A stretch of 64,000 nucleotides of DNA from Diphasiastrum complanatum (lineage: Eukaryota; Streptophyta; Lycopodiopsida; Lycopodiales; Lycopodiaceae): positions 17,163,775 through 17,227,774 of the forward strand of contig CM055098.1 in NCBI GenBank assembly GCA_029204225.1, in the 5' to 3' direction. The number at the start of each line of letters is the position of its first letter. Position 1 is the first letter of the stretch. A model generated the notes under the pieces. That model did not search any database and was not told where the DNA came from. It saw only the letters and a list, made by a program, of their open reading frames with translations. The position numbers and the translations under genes were made by a program. This document shows positions 43,870 to 54,769 of the stretch, piece after piece.

Positions 43870-45300
43870 GATATAAATAAGATAATTATCTAAGAAAATA
43901 TGTGTGCCATTCAATTTAGGTTTGAGTCTCACTACTTTCACTGATATAGATGAGTGGAAATCTGGGTGAATGAAAGTTCATTTAGTTCACCAATCCGACT
44001 AAGCACATCCGCAACTTGGTTAGAGCTGCCCTTGACATATCGGATCTCATGATCAAATTCCTGCATAAGCTCAGCCTAGCGAGCTTTACGACCCCTCAGA
44101 TCGTTCTGAATACAAAAGTACTTTAGAGGTTGGTGATCTGTATACACTATAAACTGACTACCATAAAGGTAATGCCTCCAGGTTTTAAGTGCATGTATCA
44201 GAGCAAATAACTCCTTCTCCTGAGTTGTATAACGCAACTGAGGCCCCATGAGTTTCTTGCTTTCAAACGCTATCGGCCTATCCTCCTGTAGAAGAACTGC
44301 CCCTATTGCCGAATCACTTGCGTCACTCCGCATGATGTAAGGTATATCAGGATTCGTGATCTGTAAAACAAGAGCTGAAGCAATTCGTTCAATTCATCAT
44401 TCCACTCAATAGGCGAACTAGGTTGACCTTTCTTTTTCTTTTTATTAACTCTGCCTTTGGTCAAATTATTTAAAGGTGCCACAACTTTTGCATACTCTTC
44501 AATTGACTTACGAAAGAAAACTGTAAAACCGAGAAAAGACTTAATTTCTCTAACCGTCTTTGGTATCGACACTCAAGCACTGTCTTGACCTTACTCTCGT
44601 CCATCTTCAACCCACTACGAGTGATCTTATGACCGAGGTACAATAACTCATGCTTAAAGAACTCACATTTAGATTCCTTAGCATACAACTTTTCTCTTCT
44701 GAGAATTCTCAAGACAGTCTTAAGATGACGCAAATGCTCTTGAAGTGTTCTACTGTAGATGAGGATATCATCTAAGAATACAACTACACATAGACCCAAA
44801 TATGGATGAAAAAGATCATTCATCATCTGCTGAAATGTAGCAGGTGCATTTGTGATGATATCCGGTTCTAAGATCTATCTTTGTGAAGTATTTGGCTCCA
44901 CCTAATCGATCTACTAGATCATCCATACGAGGTAAAGGATATTTATTTTTAATAGTTACCTTATTCAACCCCTTGTATACAGTCCACACACAACCTGAAG
45001 TTTCCATCTTTCTTTGATTTAAGAAGAAAAGGAGCACCCCAAGGTGACTTACTTGGCTGAATATGACCCATCTTCAAGTAATTTTCAATTTGCTTAGTAA
45101 TCTCTATCTCTTCTTTTTGAAAAAACCTATAAGGTTGTCTAGAGATAAGGTGACTACCTGGAATTAACTCTATCTTATGGTCTATTGATTTGGGGACGAC
45201 GGTATTCCATGAGGTAATTCTTCTGGAAATACATCTTTAAATTCAGACAGTATCTTATTCTTCTCAATTTGCTCCTGATCTAAGCTACGAAGTTAAGAAT
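43870..45300 (-). mobile_element. Gypsy relic, minus strand (RT and RNase H)
   Basis: The minus strand shows, in order, a DVFPEELPHGIP linker (about 45230), RT with [16 protein letters not shown] and a [19 protein letters not shown] block (45037-44816), VVVFLDDILIYS (44790-44755), KLYAKESKCEFF and YLGHKIT, the FLGF block (44540), RNase H MRSDASDSAIGAVLLQ (44333), EKELFALIHALKTWRHYLYG, then the GTHIFLDNYLIY linker to integrase near 43900. Frameshifts occur near 45040, 44820 and 44560. It ends at both sides without LTRs and meets a plus-strand fragment of similar type at 45.3 kb. Confidence 0.88.
44076..45060 (-). pseudogene. Gypsy RT and RNase H, frameshifted
   Basis: The RT palm motif FLDD is intact and the RNase H block contains SDASDSAIGAVL and TDHQPLKYF, but at least three frameshifts separate the segments. 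A lysine-rich insertion (NKKKKKG) sits in the RT-RNase H connection near 44440. It would copy element RNA into DNA; this copy is inactive. Confidence 0.85.
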
Positions 45301-45319
45301 TTTTGACAATTCACAACTA

Positions 45320-45720
45320 CTTAGATGCATTTCAGATAATCCATGGCCAGACTGAGAGAACTAATTTATAAGTTGTCTACCAGATATTGTGGACCATTTC
45401 GGATTATAAAGAAAATTGGTTCTTTAGCTTACGAATTAGATCTTCAGAACAAATCTACAGCTCACCCTATGTTTCATGTAAGCCGATTAGAATTAAGTAA
45501 AGGTGACGTAGTTGGTTCAGAGGAAGATCTTACCCATTTGGAGGACTTATCGCTTAGTGTTCCTTTGGAACCTGAAAAGGTACTCAGAACCAGAGATAAA
45601 CAATTGAGGAATTGTTCTATCTTTGAATGCTTGATTAGGTGGAAGGGACGGACTGAGGATGATGATTCATGGGAGCGGGTCGAAAGCATAAAGAAGAACT
45701 TCCCTAGGTTTCACTTCTAG
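45320..45720 (+). pseudogene. Gypsy integrase C-terminus with chromodomain
   Basis: The plus strand begins with HGQTERTN (the integrase third-acid motif, near 45332-45360), then after a deletion and frame change KLSTRYCGPFRIIKKIGSLAY and HPMFHVSRLELS (integrase C-terminal barrel). A chromodomain follows: FECLIRWKGRTEDDDSWERV near the end. The frame ends at 45720 and a polypurine tract leads into the LTR. Chromodomains target chromoviruses to heterochromatin. Confidence 0.88.
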
Positions 45721-45748
45721 AGATAGAAGTGGTTCAAGGGGGAAGAAT

Positions 45749-46071
45749 GTTACGTCCATGTCCTGTATAAGGGAATCGGAATAATTCCTGACGTGGATAG
45801 CCGGTCACTCCAGTTGTATGTGGTTATTAGTTATGCTACGTCATTCCGAACATGTCGATACAAGTAATTAATAATCATATGAGGGCCCAGGCCTATAATT
45901 GGACATAGGAGCACTTGCACGGTGTTTGACTGCTATAATACAATAATAGGAGGTCAATAGCTTAATATAGGCTACATAGGGTTCCTAAGGGGAATATTCT
46001 CTCCTCTTGGAGAGAATACATACCATGGAAATTCGCCCATCTCCCTGTTGGAATTTCATATTCTTGAGTCA
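45749..46071 (+). repeat. 3' LTR of the plus-strand gypsy fragment
   Basis: Starts TGTTACGTCCATG after the PPT-like AAGGGGGAAGAA (45737-45748) and plausibly ends GAGTCA at 46071, where LINE sequence begins. About 323 bp. The same LTR family occurs inverted at the left window edge (1-259). Confidence 0.8.
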
Positions 46072-46237
46072 GGTTTTCTCTCCTCTCTTGTATTCATTCA
46101 CTGTGGCTTGGGGGTGAAGGGTTAGGGTATTGACTAGCCTCTTCATGTTGGTTGGATAGTTTATGCTCCACAAGTGTCCTTTTGGTTTGCATGTGACAGG
46201 ATTTTTGAAGATCTTCACTTGGCGATCGTTATAATAT

Positions 46238-47338
46238 TTATATGAGGTTCTGATGTAGCTGGATGCATTCCTGATCATACCAGGTGTTATAGGGTCTATG
46301 ACGTTGCTGGTCTTTGGGCCGTGGGGATGGAAAGGCAATGAAAGCTGCAGTATGGATGGTCTGGACAAGAAAGAGGGACTGCTCCTCTAAAGTATGCTCA
46401 TGTGGGAAATAGGTAAGGAGATCGGAGAGGGCTTCTCTGTACAGTGGTGTGTGATGTGAAGTGTAGCGGTAGGTGGGTTTAACTGTAGGGGTCGAAGAGA
46501 AAATAGGTGTGATGGGGAGATGACCGACAGAGAGTGAGAGATATGAATGATCAGAAAGAGTGGTGCGGTGTACAGAGAAGGATGAAATGAAGTGAAGGAG
46601 AAACGGTGAACCCATGAAATAGTCGACGACGCTATGTCCTCCACTATGTGGGAAGCAAGTGCAGTCACCAGAGCCTGGCAGCTGAAGAAGGCCATTATAA
46701 ATGGCCAGTCCATGAGCCTCACCCAATTGAAGCATCTACTCCCCATATGATGTGACTGGACCCGCTGCATCCGCCGATCGCCGAATAAGACCAAGATCAT
46801 CCCAATCAAGTGCATGTATCCGCTGTGGATCATCTGCTGCTCTGTGAAATTCCGTTTGCCTAGACCCAGTCCTGGCATTGAAGTCCCCTGCTAAAAGAAT
46901 ATATCCTCGATCCTCATATCTGATAATGTCCGATGAAATATCCATGAAAGGTGACTCCTCCTTTGAGGTGAAAGCTGATGTCTCTGGAGGGAAATAACAA
47001 ATAGCCAAGAATATGTCACGATCTAACTCCATCAACCTGTGGTCCAACCTGATCCAGATATAGCGAGCCTACTCGTCAGTGTATAGTAGCTCGACCCATG
47101 GCCGGAGAGAGTCTCAAAATAAGCAAGCAACACCACCTGAACCGCGACTAGTCAATGTCCTCGTCTTCCCTCTGCAAGTAGAAAGCCAGCAAAATCCCTC
47201 CATGCAAGGAAGTCCTCTCTCAGGACTCTCATGTGTCTCAGTAAGTATAAGAATATCCCCTGTAGTACAAAAATCTCTAAAGTCTCCTGCTGTAGCTGAA
47301 GAATGGATACCATTGCAGTTCCATAAACTCAACCGCAA
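46238..47338 (-). pseudogene. LINE endonuclease (APE-like), broken
   Basis: Starts MRLSLWNCNGIHSS at 47338 (the N-terminal WNxNG motif with the metal-binding Asn). TGDILILTETHE follows, with its conserved glutamate, then SRGSGGVACLF and a stop. A second frame (47047-46736) has the DIFLAICYFPP and GYILLAGDFNARTG (GDFN) motifs. The next (46735-46238) has HSVVDYFMGSPF and TLSDHSYLSLSV (the SDH catalytic end). All endonuclease motifs are visible across three frames, so the decay is recent enough to align. The enzyme would nick target DNA. Confidence 0.85.
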
Positions 47339-47389
47339 TGCTTTTGTGAGGGCCCCCGAACCGCTCCTAAGTCCAGGGGGCCCAAATCC

Positions 47390-48643
47390 CTATGCCTCAG
47401 ATTTTTGGGGGTCAATGTATCGGGCCTTACCATCCCGATAGATCACCCTTTTTCCCAATGCTTTGGCTTCGCTGAAAACCTTCCTCCTTTCGGCAACTTG
47501 CATAGGTGTGAGATCATCGTCCATGAAGACAAGGGTACCTCTCAGCCTAGCTCGTAGCCTAAGGACAGCTTGCCGCTCCTCTATTCCCGTGAACCGTATG
47601 ATGAGTGTAGTTGGATCTCTTTTAGTTCTCCACGCTCTTTCCATTCCGTTGTGATGGTGGGAAAGTGTATCCGTGAGGAAACTGGTTGCTTCAGTAATTG
47701 GAGCCTTAGTATCTTCAATTCCTCGCACCCGCACATTCAAAGATTTATACTTCCGCATTTCTTCTTCGGATATGGTGGCTGAGATGACGCTATTGAAAGT
47801 GTGTGTACCTTCTTTACCGTCTTCTTTGAATAGAGAGGCCCATGTTTTGGTTTCCGCCTTATGTTGCTCAATCCATTCCTCCAATTCTTGGATCTTTGTG
47901 GTGCTGGCTGGTTCTTCTTTTATGCTCAAGGTCTCTTCCAAAGATATGATCCAGGCCATCATAGTTTGCTTCTCAATTGCCATAGCTTGTATTGTGGTTT
48001 TCATTTGACCCATTTCAATCCTTAGGTAGCTAGATTCCAGTGTAATCTGCTCCATGCAAGAGAGAAGGTACTGTTCAAATGCTTTTGTAGGACAGTAGAC
48101 TTCTTTAGGGAATGAGAGAGGATAATGGGAGGGGCAGGAGAACTGTGGAGAAAGGAGAGGGCCAAGGAAGAGGGGGGAGGGCTGAGTGCCTGCTGGGCAG
48201 CCAGTGTTGCCTCAGCAGGCAGAAAAGAGGGAATGGAAGCCAACGAGGGGGTGGGAAGGGCCAGCGAAGGGGTGGGAGGGGTAGGATTAGTCTGAGCAGG
48301 CAGCGAGGGGGTGGGAAGGGCCAGCGAGGGGGTGGGAGGTGTAGGATTAGTCTGAGCAGGCAGCAGGGGGTGGGAAGGGCCAGCGAGGGGGTGGGAGGGG
48401 CGGGAGTAGGCTGAGCAGGCAGCGAGGGGGTGGGAAGGGCCAGCGAGGGGGTGGGAGAGGTGGTGGGAGAGGTAGTAGCCAGCGAGGGGGTGAGTGAAGG
48501 CAGCGAGGAAGCAACAAACGAGGGAGCAGGCAGCGAGGGGGTGGGAAGGGCCAGCGAGGGGGTGGAATCAGGCAGCGAAGGAGAGGGAGGGGGCAGCGAA
48601 GGGGAGGGAGGGGAGCGAGGGCTCCCCTTTTTCTTGGCCATGG
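47390..48643 (-). pseudogene. LINE ORF1: Pro-rich repeats, coiled coil, RRM-like domain
   Basis: The ATG at 48641 opens MAKKKGSPRSPPSPSLPPPS and about 150 codons of PTPSLALPTPSLPA-type repeats; the frame closes at 48105. The next frame (48055-47390) continues with a coiled coil (IQAMAIEKQTMMAWIISLEE, IQELEEWIEQHKAE), then LNVRVRGIEDTK, DPTTLIIRFTGIEERQAVL and FMDDDLTPMQVAERRKVF, GKRVIYRDGKARYI, which matches the RRM and C-terminal domain layout of L1-type ORF1 RNA chaperones. One frameshift near 48100 disrupts it. ORF1 coats LINE RNA in the RNP. Confidence 0.8.
48240..48600. repeat. Minisatellite-like GCGAGGGGGTGGGA repeats
   Basis: GCGAGGGGGTGGGAAGGGCCA and variants recur at least ten times, producing the PTPSLALP repeats on the minus strand. 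The units are imperfect, and larger blocks of about 60 bp also repeat. Confidence 0.9.
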
Positions 48644-48649
48644 AGAGGG

Positions 48650-48650
<1 letters not shown>

Positions 48651-48697
<47 letters not shown>
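48651..48697. repeat. (GA)n microsatellite
   Basis: Directly upstream of the LINE L1 start codon on the minus strand. Confidence 0.95.
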
Positions 48698-48699
<2 letters not shown>

Positions 48700-48814
48700 C
48701 TTCAGATTATACCAACCCTCAAACAACAAATAGTGTCATCTATCACCCTTTGATTCATTTGCTAGAACTTGATTCATGAGGCATCAACGATGGCTGGCTA
48801 CATGTGATGGTTGG

Positions 48815-48816
<2 letters not shown>

Positions 48817-48872
<56 letters not shown>

Positions 48873-48875
48873 AAG
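48817..48875. repeat. (GA)n/(GAAA) tract, tail of LINE L2
   Basis: GA repeats passing into GAAAGAAAG; in LINE sense it is the 3' tail. Confidence 0.9.
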
Positions 48876-49064
48876 TAAGTTTTATTAACGTCTTTTGGAC
48901 ACCCGTGGGTGCATAAGACCAAAAGGAAAATACGTACAAGCAACAGTGGGAGCATCATCCATAGGAGGACGTGGCCGTAAAATGCTATAAACTAGCTACG
49001 AATGAAAATAGAACAAAGCAGAAGTGAAATAAGCCTACAATTTGGGCCAGGTATAACATAAGAA

Positions 49065-49640
49065 CTACAGAAAAAGTACCAATGCCCACAACCCGGGCCA
49101 GGTGGAGAATAAGTACATATCAGCGAAAGTAAGTGTGAAGTGTCCGGTGAGTGGAGTGTAAAGTGGGCCCTGATGGAGGCAAGCGATGACTACAGGCAGA
49201 TGAGACTGACGGAGAGTAAGCATCTCACAAACAAGAAGTCCCAACCAACGACCATCTAGATAGGAGACAAAACTTCGAAGTGTATGCGGGCCATCGTGAA
49301 AGAGACAATAATACCTCCCCCGTATCTCATGATACATCGGACATCTGAGGAGGAAATGGGCTTCATCTTCCACCTCCTGCAACGAGCACAAGCGACATAG
49401 ACGACGCTCCCGGGGGATATCCCCTGCACGACTAGCCTCAATAGCAAGCTGATGAGAGGAAATGCGCAACTAACCAAGACGATAGCGCAGGACATGTGAT
49501 AGGGGCTGTGAGAGATAAAGTGGCAACAATGGCAAACCAGAAGGATCTAGAGAGAGGAAGTGTGTCTGGTAATAGCTCAGTCGAATGCGGGAACGTGGGA
49601 GGGAGCTCCAAGTCTGCTGCATATATCAACGAAATAAATA
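49065..49640 (-). pseudogene. LINE ORF2 C-terminus (zinc-binding region after RT)
   Basis: The frame 49469-49065 reads SSHQLAIEASRAGDIPRERR then RLCRLCSLQEVEDEAHFLLR and CPMYHEIRGRYY. This is the C-x2-C...H-x4-C zinc region (RxCxxCxxxxVEDExHFLLxCP pattern) after non-LTR reverse transcriptases. A stop separates it from the preceding LSHVLRYRLG segment in the same frame. The terminal part extends 134 codons to the natural stop, so the C-terminus is preserved. Confidence 0.85.
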
Positions 49641-49651
49641 GCCTCGGATAT

Positions 49652-50121
49652 ATGAATGCGTACAGTTATGGACTCGGCTCATTACATTCGCCATGTCCAT
49701 TTACATTTACTTTACTTTATGCATAGGCAGGCTTTGGGCCCTTTTTTATTCATTATTTGACATTTAGACTATATGGTTGGCCTTGGGCCCTATTATTGAC
49801 ATTTAGACCACATTATTGGCCTTGGGCCCTATGATTCACTATATTGGTTATTTGGTCATATTACTGAGAGTGGGGGCCTTCTTGGAGGGCACACTATTTT
49901 CCCTCTCAGTTTGGCCCTAGCCACTAGCCACTGGAAGCTTCCTTTTAGGGCTTCCTCTTGGCTATAAGTAGGGATTCTGTGCCCTTTGTTACTTGGCTTA
50001 TGATATGATCTCCTTCTTTAGTCTCTTTAAGCTTTCTCTCTCCTGCTTTCTAGGGTTAAGTCTTGCTTATGTGATGCTTTCATAGACTAAATCTAGATCA
50101 GCCGTGGCTACGTTCATAACT
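49652..50121 (+). repeat. 5' LTR of element E, with PBS at 50122-50135
   Basis: About 470 bp. The copy at 60671-61133 (minus) shares AGTTATGGACT, GGCTCATTACATTCGCCA, TTTGGGCCCTTTTTTATTCA and the GGCTATAAGTAGGG TATA-like region, with a total length of 463 bp. The start is degenerate here. The PBS TGGTATCAGAGCAC follows at 50122. Confidence 0.88.
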
Positions 50122-50704
50122 TGGTATCAGAGCACTTTCCTGAGCATCTCCATTGAGCAGATTATTCTCTCACAGGAGGGCACCCATCTTCAGCTTGGAT
50201 CTTCACCATTTTTCAGCCGGATCTTCAGCATTTCTCCACACTTGTCTTGCAGATTTTCACGACGGATCGGAGGAGGGCAGGCGCCCACTTGTTGCCCATT
50301 TCTAGCGCCCTCTTGTTGGCTGCCTACTGCTGCATTTTCAGCCTTGTTTCCTCGCTGCCCATACCTCCTTTTTGTTATCACTTCCTTTCCTTGGCTGCTC
50401 CCTTTCCAGCCCCATAGTCCATTATTGTTTCCCATACTTTTACCCACCGTTTACTCCACGTTGTCGGGCCCTTAGCATCTTTTTTGGAGGCTGCCCGGTA
50501 CCTCGACATATCGCCGCTATTTTTCAGCTCACTTCCGGCTGCGGTTACGAGGTATTTCTTACTTAGTTGTCCTTTCCGTTCATCTTACATCACGAGTTCT
50601 ATTGTGTCTTTTCATTGGCGTGCCTGTTGTGACGACTTATGTCCTCTCCTTCAGTTCGTCCAATTGTTTAGCACATTTCTTTTCTCGCTTACTTTTTCTT
50701 CCTC

Positions 50705-53241
50705 ATGGCTAGCTCACCCACTACACACGGGTCTACCGACTTGACCCTGATCGGGACGGTCTCCAGTTATGGCCTACCTTTTGTCGTGATCTTCGTCATG
50801 CTATGATTGACCCTCAGTGGCTGAGCCGCCAGCATGATATATTCCGTAGTCTTACTCAGACTGGTGATCTTTCTTCCTATACAGATCAGTTTATGGACCT
50901 TTCCTACCTCTTTACAGATCTTCAACCCACCGAGCTTATTTCTCGCTACATTGTTGAACTTCGTGGTGCTCTACGATACGATGTCTCTTCTTTCCGTCCA
51001 CCCACACTTGTTGAGGCCATGTCCCTTGCTAGTACTTTACAGCATAAGTACCCTGATCCTGCTCCCTTTCGCTTTTCCCGACCCCGTCCATCTCTTTCAC
51101 CTCTACCATCTCCGGCCCCATCTGCCCCATCCACTGTCGTCCCGACCTCTTCTCTTACTTCTCCCGCTCCTCGCCCTCCGCCTCCTCATCCTGCTTTTGT
51201 CCGACGTTACACGTCTGCAGAGTTCGCTGGCATTCAGCAGAAGCGTCTTTGCTTTCGTTGTAAGAGTCCTGACCACATTGCCCGTGATTGCCGCCAGCCC
51301 CTGCCTACTTCTACTGCTGTTTTCTACCATGAGGGCACTACCCCAGATGAGTCCGATATCTACATTCATATATCTGATGAGCCTAATCTATCTCCTGAGC
51401 CTTCTACTGATTTACTTCCTGCTACTTGCCATGCTCAGCTTGCTTATGCTACCTGGACAGGGTGCCCCGGTCCTCGCTCCATTCGGCTACGTGTGCGCAT
51501 TACTGGTCGTGAGTATATTGCTTTAGTTGATACCGGCAGCACTCATTCCTTTATCAGCAGTTATGTTCTCAGCCGGATACGCGCTTCACCTATTCCTGCT
51601 CCACAGCCTCTCACAGTCGAGGTTGCCAGTTCTCACTCATTTCCTAGTTCTCAGATGTTTCAGGGATTATCCTACCGCATTGGTGATTTTTCTGGACAGG
51701 CAGATCTTTATATCATTCCTCTGGAGCGCTATGACCTTATCCTTGGTGCTGATTGGTTTGCTTCATTGGGAGCGGTTACTTTGGACCTGGCTCAGCAGAC
51801 ATTGACATTTGTTCATGATGCAGTGACCCACTCACTTGCTGGTATTGATTCTCAGGTAGATTTCCAGCTGATCAGCGGGAAGCAGTTTATCCGCAGCCTA
51901 CCTAAGGCTCATTGTGCAGCTTTGTTATGTGTTCAGCGTGCTGCAGCAGATTCTCCAGTGACTACCTCTCCTCCAGCAGCTGTTCCTCAGGTGATCTCTG
52001 ACTTATTACATCAGTATGCATTTGTCTTTTCAGAACCTACGACGCTACCACCATTACGTGATGTGAACCACCATATTGATTTGCGTCCTGGTTCTGCTCC
52101 TCCCTCCTGGCCTCCTTACCGTATGTCTAAGTCTGAGCGTGATGAGGTTGAGCTTCAGATTACTGCTTTACTAGATCAGGGCCTTATTGTTCCTAGTCAC
52201 AGTCCTTTTGGTGCCCCTCTTCTCCTTGTCAGTAAGAAAGATGGTTCCAAACGCCTCTGCATTGATTATCGTGCCCTCAATAAGTTGACCATCCGTAACC
52301 AGTATCATATTCCTCACATGGATGATCTCTTTGACCAGTTCGGCACCTCTCATCTTTTCTCTAAGATAGACTTACGTTCTGGCTATCACCAGATTAGGAT
52401 GCATCCTTCGGACGAACACAAGACTGCGTTTCGTACCCATCTTGGTTTGTATGAGTTTCGTGTTCTTCCTTTTGGTGTTACTAATGGTCCACCTACGTTC
52501 CAGAATGTGATGAATAACATCATGCGTCCTCTCCTTGGTCGTTGTGTTTTAGTTTATTTTGATGATATTCTTGTTTTTAGTAAGACTCTTGATGAGCATG
52601 TGTTACATCTTTCATCTGTTTTTCAATTGCTTGTTCATCACCAGTTGTTTGCTAAACTTTCTAAGTGTTCCTTTGCTGTTGTTGAGATTGAGTTTTTAGG
52701 ATTTCTCATTTGTGATGGTCGTATTCGTTTGGACCCTCATAAGGTTCGGGCAATCGCTGATTGGCCTGTTCCCACAGATGTCCACCATGTTCGTATGTTT
52801 CTTGGTCTCGCTACTCACCTTCGTCGTCCTGTTCCTAACTTTGCCACTGTGGCTGCCCCTCTTCATGCCCTTTTGAAGCAGTCTAGTGCTTTTGTTTGGA
52901 CTTCTGATTGTCAGTTCGCCTTTGACACTCTTCGTCGTGCTGTTGTGGAGGCCTCTGTCCTGTGTTTACCACAGTTTGATCAGAAATTTATTGTTGAGAC
53001 CGATGCTAGTAATGTTGGTTTGGGTGCCTTGCTTCGTCAGTCTCAATGTATTATTGCTTATGAGTCGCGTCGTTTACGCTCTTATGAGCAACGTTATTCT
53101 GTCCATGAGAAAGAGCTTCTTGCCATTATCTATGCTCTTAAGAAGTGGCGCCATTACCTGTACCGTGTTCCTTTTGATATCGTTACTGATCATCAGTCCT
53201 TACGTTATCTCTTCTCCCAACGTGATCTTAGTGATCATTAG
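50705..53241 (+). pseudogene. Element E gag-protease-RT-RNase H polyprotein
   Basis: The ATG at 50705 (MASSPTT) is followed by a deletion and frame change, so most of the gag N-terminus is missing. The open frame from 50803 then runs 812 codons. Features: gag LRHAMIDPQWLS; CCHC knuckle CFRCKSPDHIARDC (51250-51291); protease EYIALVDTGSTHSF (D-T-G); RT with [50 protein letters not shown] and VYFDDILVFSK; RNase H VETDASNVGLGALL. A TAG at 53239, likely a C-to-T change, ends it, and the same frame continues. It would be an active enzyme set but for these lesions. Confidence 0.93.
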
Positions 53242-53637
53242 TTTCGTTGGTTGCAGTTTTTACAATCTTTTGATTTTTCTATTTTGTATTGTCCTGGTCG
53301 TGCTAACACTGCTGCTGACGCATTGTCTAGACTTCCTGCTTTATTGAATACCCTTGTTGCCACGATCCCTTCCTGGTTTGATGATCTTCCATCTGCTTAT
53401 CTTACATGTTCTGATTTTCATGATGTTTATAGTTCTGCTCCACCTATGTCGTCTTCACCTCATCAGGCTTATTCCATTGTTGACCACCGTCTTCATCATT
53501 ATGGTTCTCTTTGTATTCCTAGTTCTTTGGGTATGCGTTCTCAGTTGTTGTCGGATGCTCATTCGTCCCCAGTTGGAGGTCATTTTGGTTTTCAGAAGTC
53601 TTATGCTCGTCTTAAGGATCATTTCTATTGGCCATCC
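53242..53637 (+). pseudogene. Element E RNase H end and integrase zinc domain, first part
   Basis: In frame with the polyprotein: FDFSILYCPGRANTAADALS (the RNase H end / DALSR motif), a linker, then HSSPVGGHFGFQKSYARL, the histidine pair of the integrase HHCC zinc domain, and HFYWPS. It is cut at 53637 by element F. Confidence 0.9.
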
Positions 53638-53995
53638 TGTTACGAGCTCGTAACCAGTGCCGAACCCTAGAGAACACAGATAGGTCAGATACCACAGTCA
53701 GGGTCGTGTCCAACGTACATGACCAACAGGGCAAGACAGTGTGAGTAGTGTGCCCCAGCACGGTCCATAGCCATGGCGGGCCTAACACAGCCTAGGGACC
53801 CTGTCAGCAGGATAGGGCCCCCAGTTGGGTCCCGACGTGCAGTCGGCCACGTCAGTGCCACGTGGCCGACACTTGGCAGTAGCATGCTACCAGTCCTCAC
53901 ACTGGGCTAGGAGGGGCTTACTCTATATCAGGGAGTAGGCAAGGTTGGGTGGATCAGTTAGTGTTTGCCCTACTGTGGTGTTAGGATCTATTACA
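53638..53995 (+). repeat. 5' LTR of F
   Basis: 358 bp, TGTTACGAGCTCGTAACC start (itself a palindrome, GTTACGAGCTCGTAAC) and GATCTATTACA end. One base separates it from the PBS TGGTATCAGAGCC (53997-54009). Confidence 0.96.
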
Positions 53996-54769
53996 CTGGT
54001 ATCAGAGCCATCTCCATCCTAGGGAGTTCAGGAGCAGCAGTAGAGAAAGCTATCAGAAGATAGGAAAGATCTCTGAGTTTCTCAAAAAAGATTAGAGGAG
54101 GAGAATCGCTATAGGAGCAGCCTTCAAACTTCTGATTTTCACTGAGAAATCACAGTAGCAAGGAGTCAGATTCCAAGTGTAGGTAGCTCGCTGGAAAAAC
54201 AGCTGTTTCTCACTGAGTTCAGAGGATTCTCTATAGTTTTCCCAGCGAAATTAGAGTAGGAAGAAGCCAGCACCTCCATCGCTGTACAGTCATAGACCTG
54301 CATCTGATTTCCAGGGAAAAATTTACTGGTTCTCAGCGAGTTTGAAGCCAAAAAGGAGGAGCAGGGCCAGCGCTGCCAGTGCTTCTGAAAATCTGGTTTT
54401 TGGACAAGTTTTCGGGCCCCAACGTCAGAGATTTGGAGCAAGAGGATTCCTATCAGATCAGCGAGCAGGAGACTATTGAAATTTCAGAATTCAGAAGGGT
54501 TTTTGGACTTCAGATTTGCCATTTTGTGGACAAATTGAGATGCTGTCAGACCAGCGAGGGGGGATAGCAAAAGTTTCAGATCTTGTTGCACATTTTCCAA
54601 CCTCAAATCAGATTGAGGAAGAAGCTGAGAAGGGCTTTTCTTGATTCTCTTTGTGGAAGTACAGTTCTCAGAAAGAGCTAAGTTTCCTTTCCCTTGTACA
54701 GTTGTAAATTAGTCTTTTTGACTTTTTTCTTCCTTCAGAAGTTAAGGTAGCTCTCTTTCAGTTCCGAAG
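53996..54769 (+). other. PBS and untranslated leader of F
   Basis: PBS at 53997-54009, then about 760 bp of leader without a supported frame, rich in CAGCGAG/TTTTC words. Overlapping short frames are not convincing. Confidence 0.7.

Larger units (their letters stand above)
46072..48643 (-). mobile_element. LINE fragment L1: ORF1 and endonuclease, RT missing
   Basis: Minus strand from an ATG at 48641: a proline-rich leader, coiled coil and RRM-like ORF1 (to 47390), then an AP endonuclease (47338-46240). Homology ends at the gypsy LTR at 46071, so reverse transcriptase is absent. A (CT)n tract lies directly upstream of the ATG. Confidence 0.85.
48817..49651 (-). mobile_element. LINE 3' fragment L2 with (CT)n tail
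   Basis: Minus strand: RT C-terminal zinc region (49600-49065), a short 3' UTR with GTTAATAAAACTTACTTTC, and a (CT)n tail (48817-48875). The upstream break is at about 49651, where the LTR of element E begins. Confidence 0.8.
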
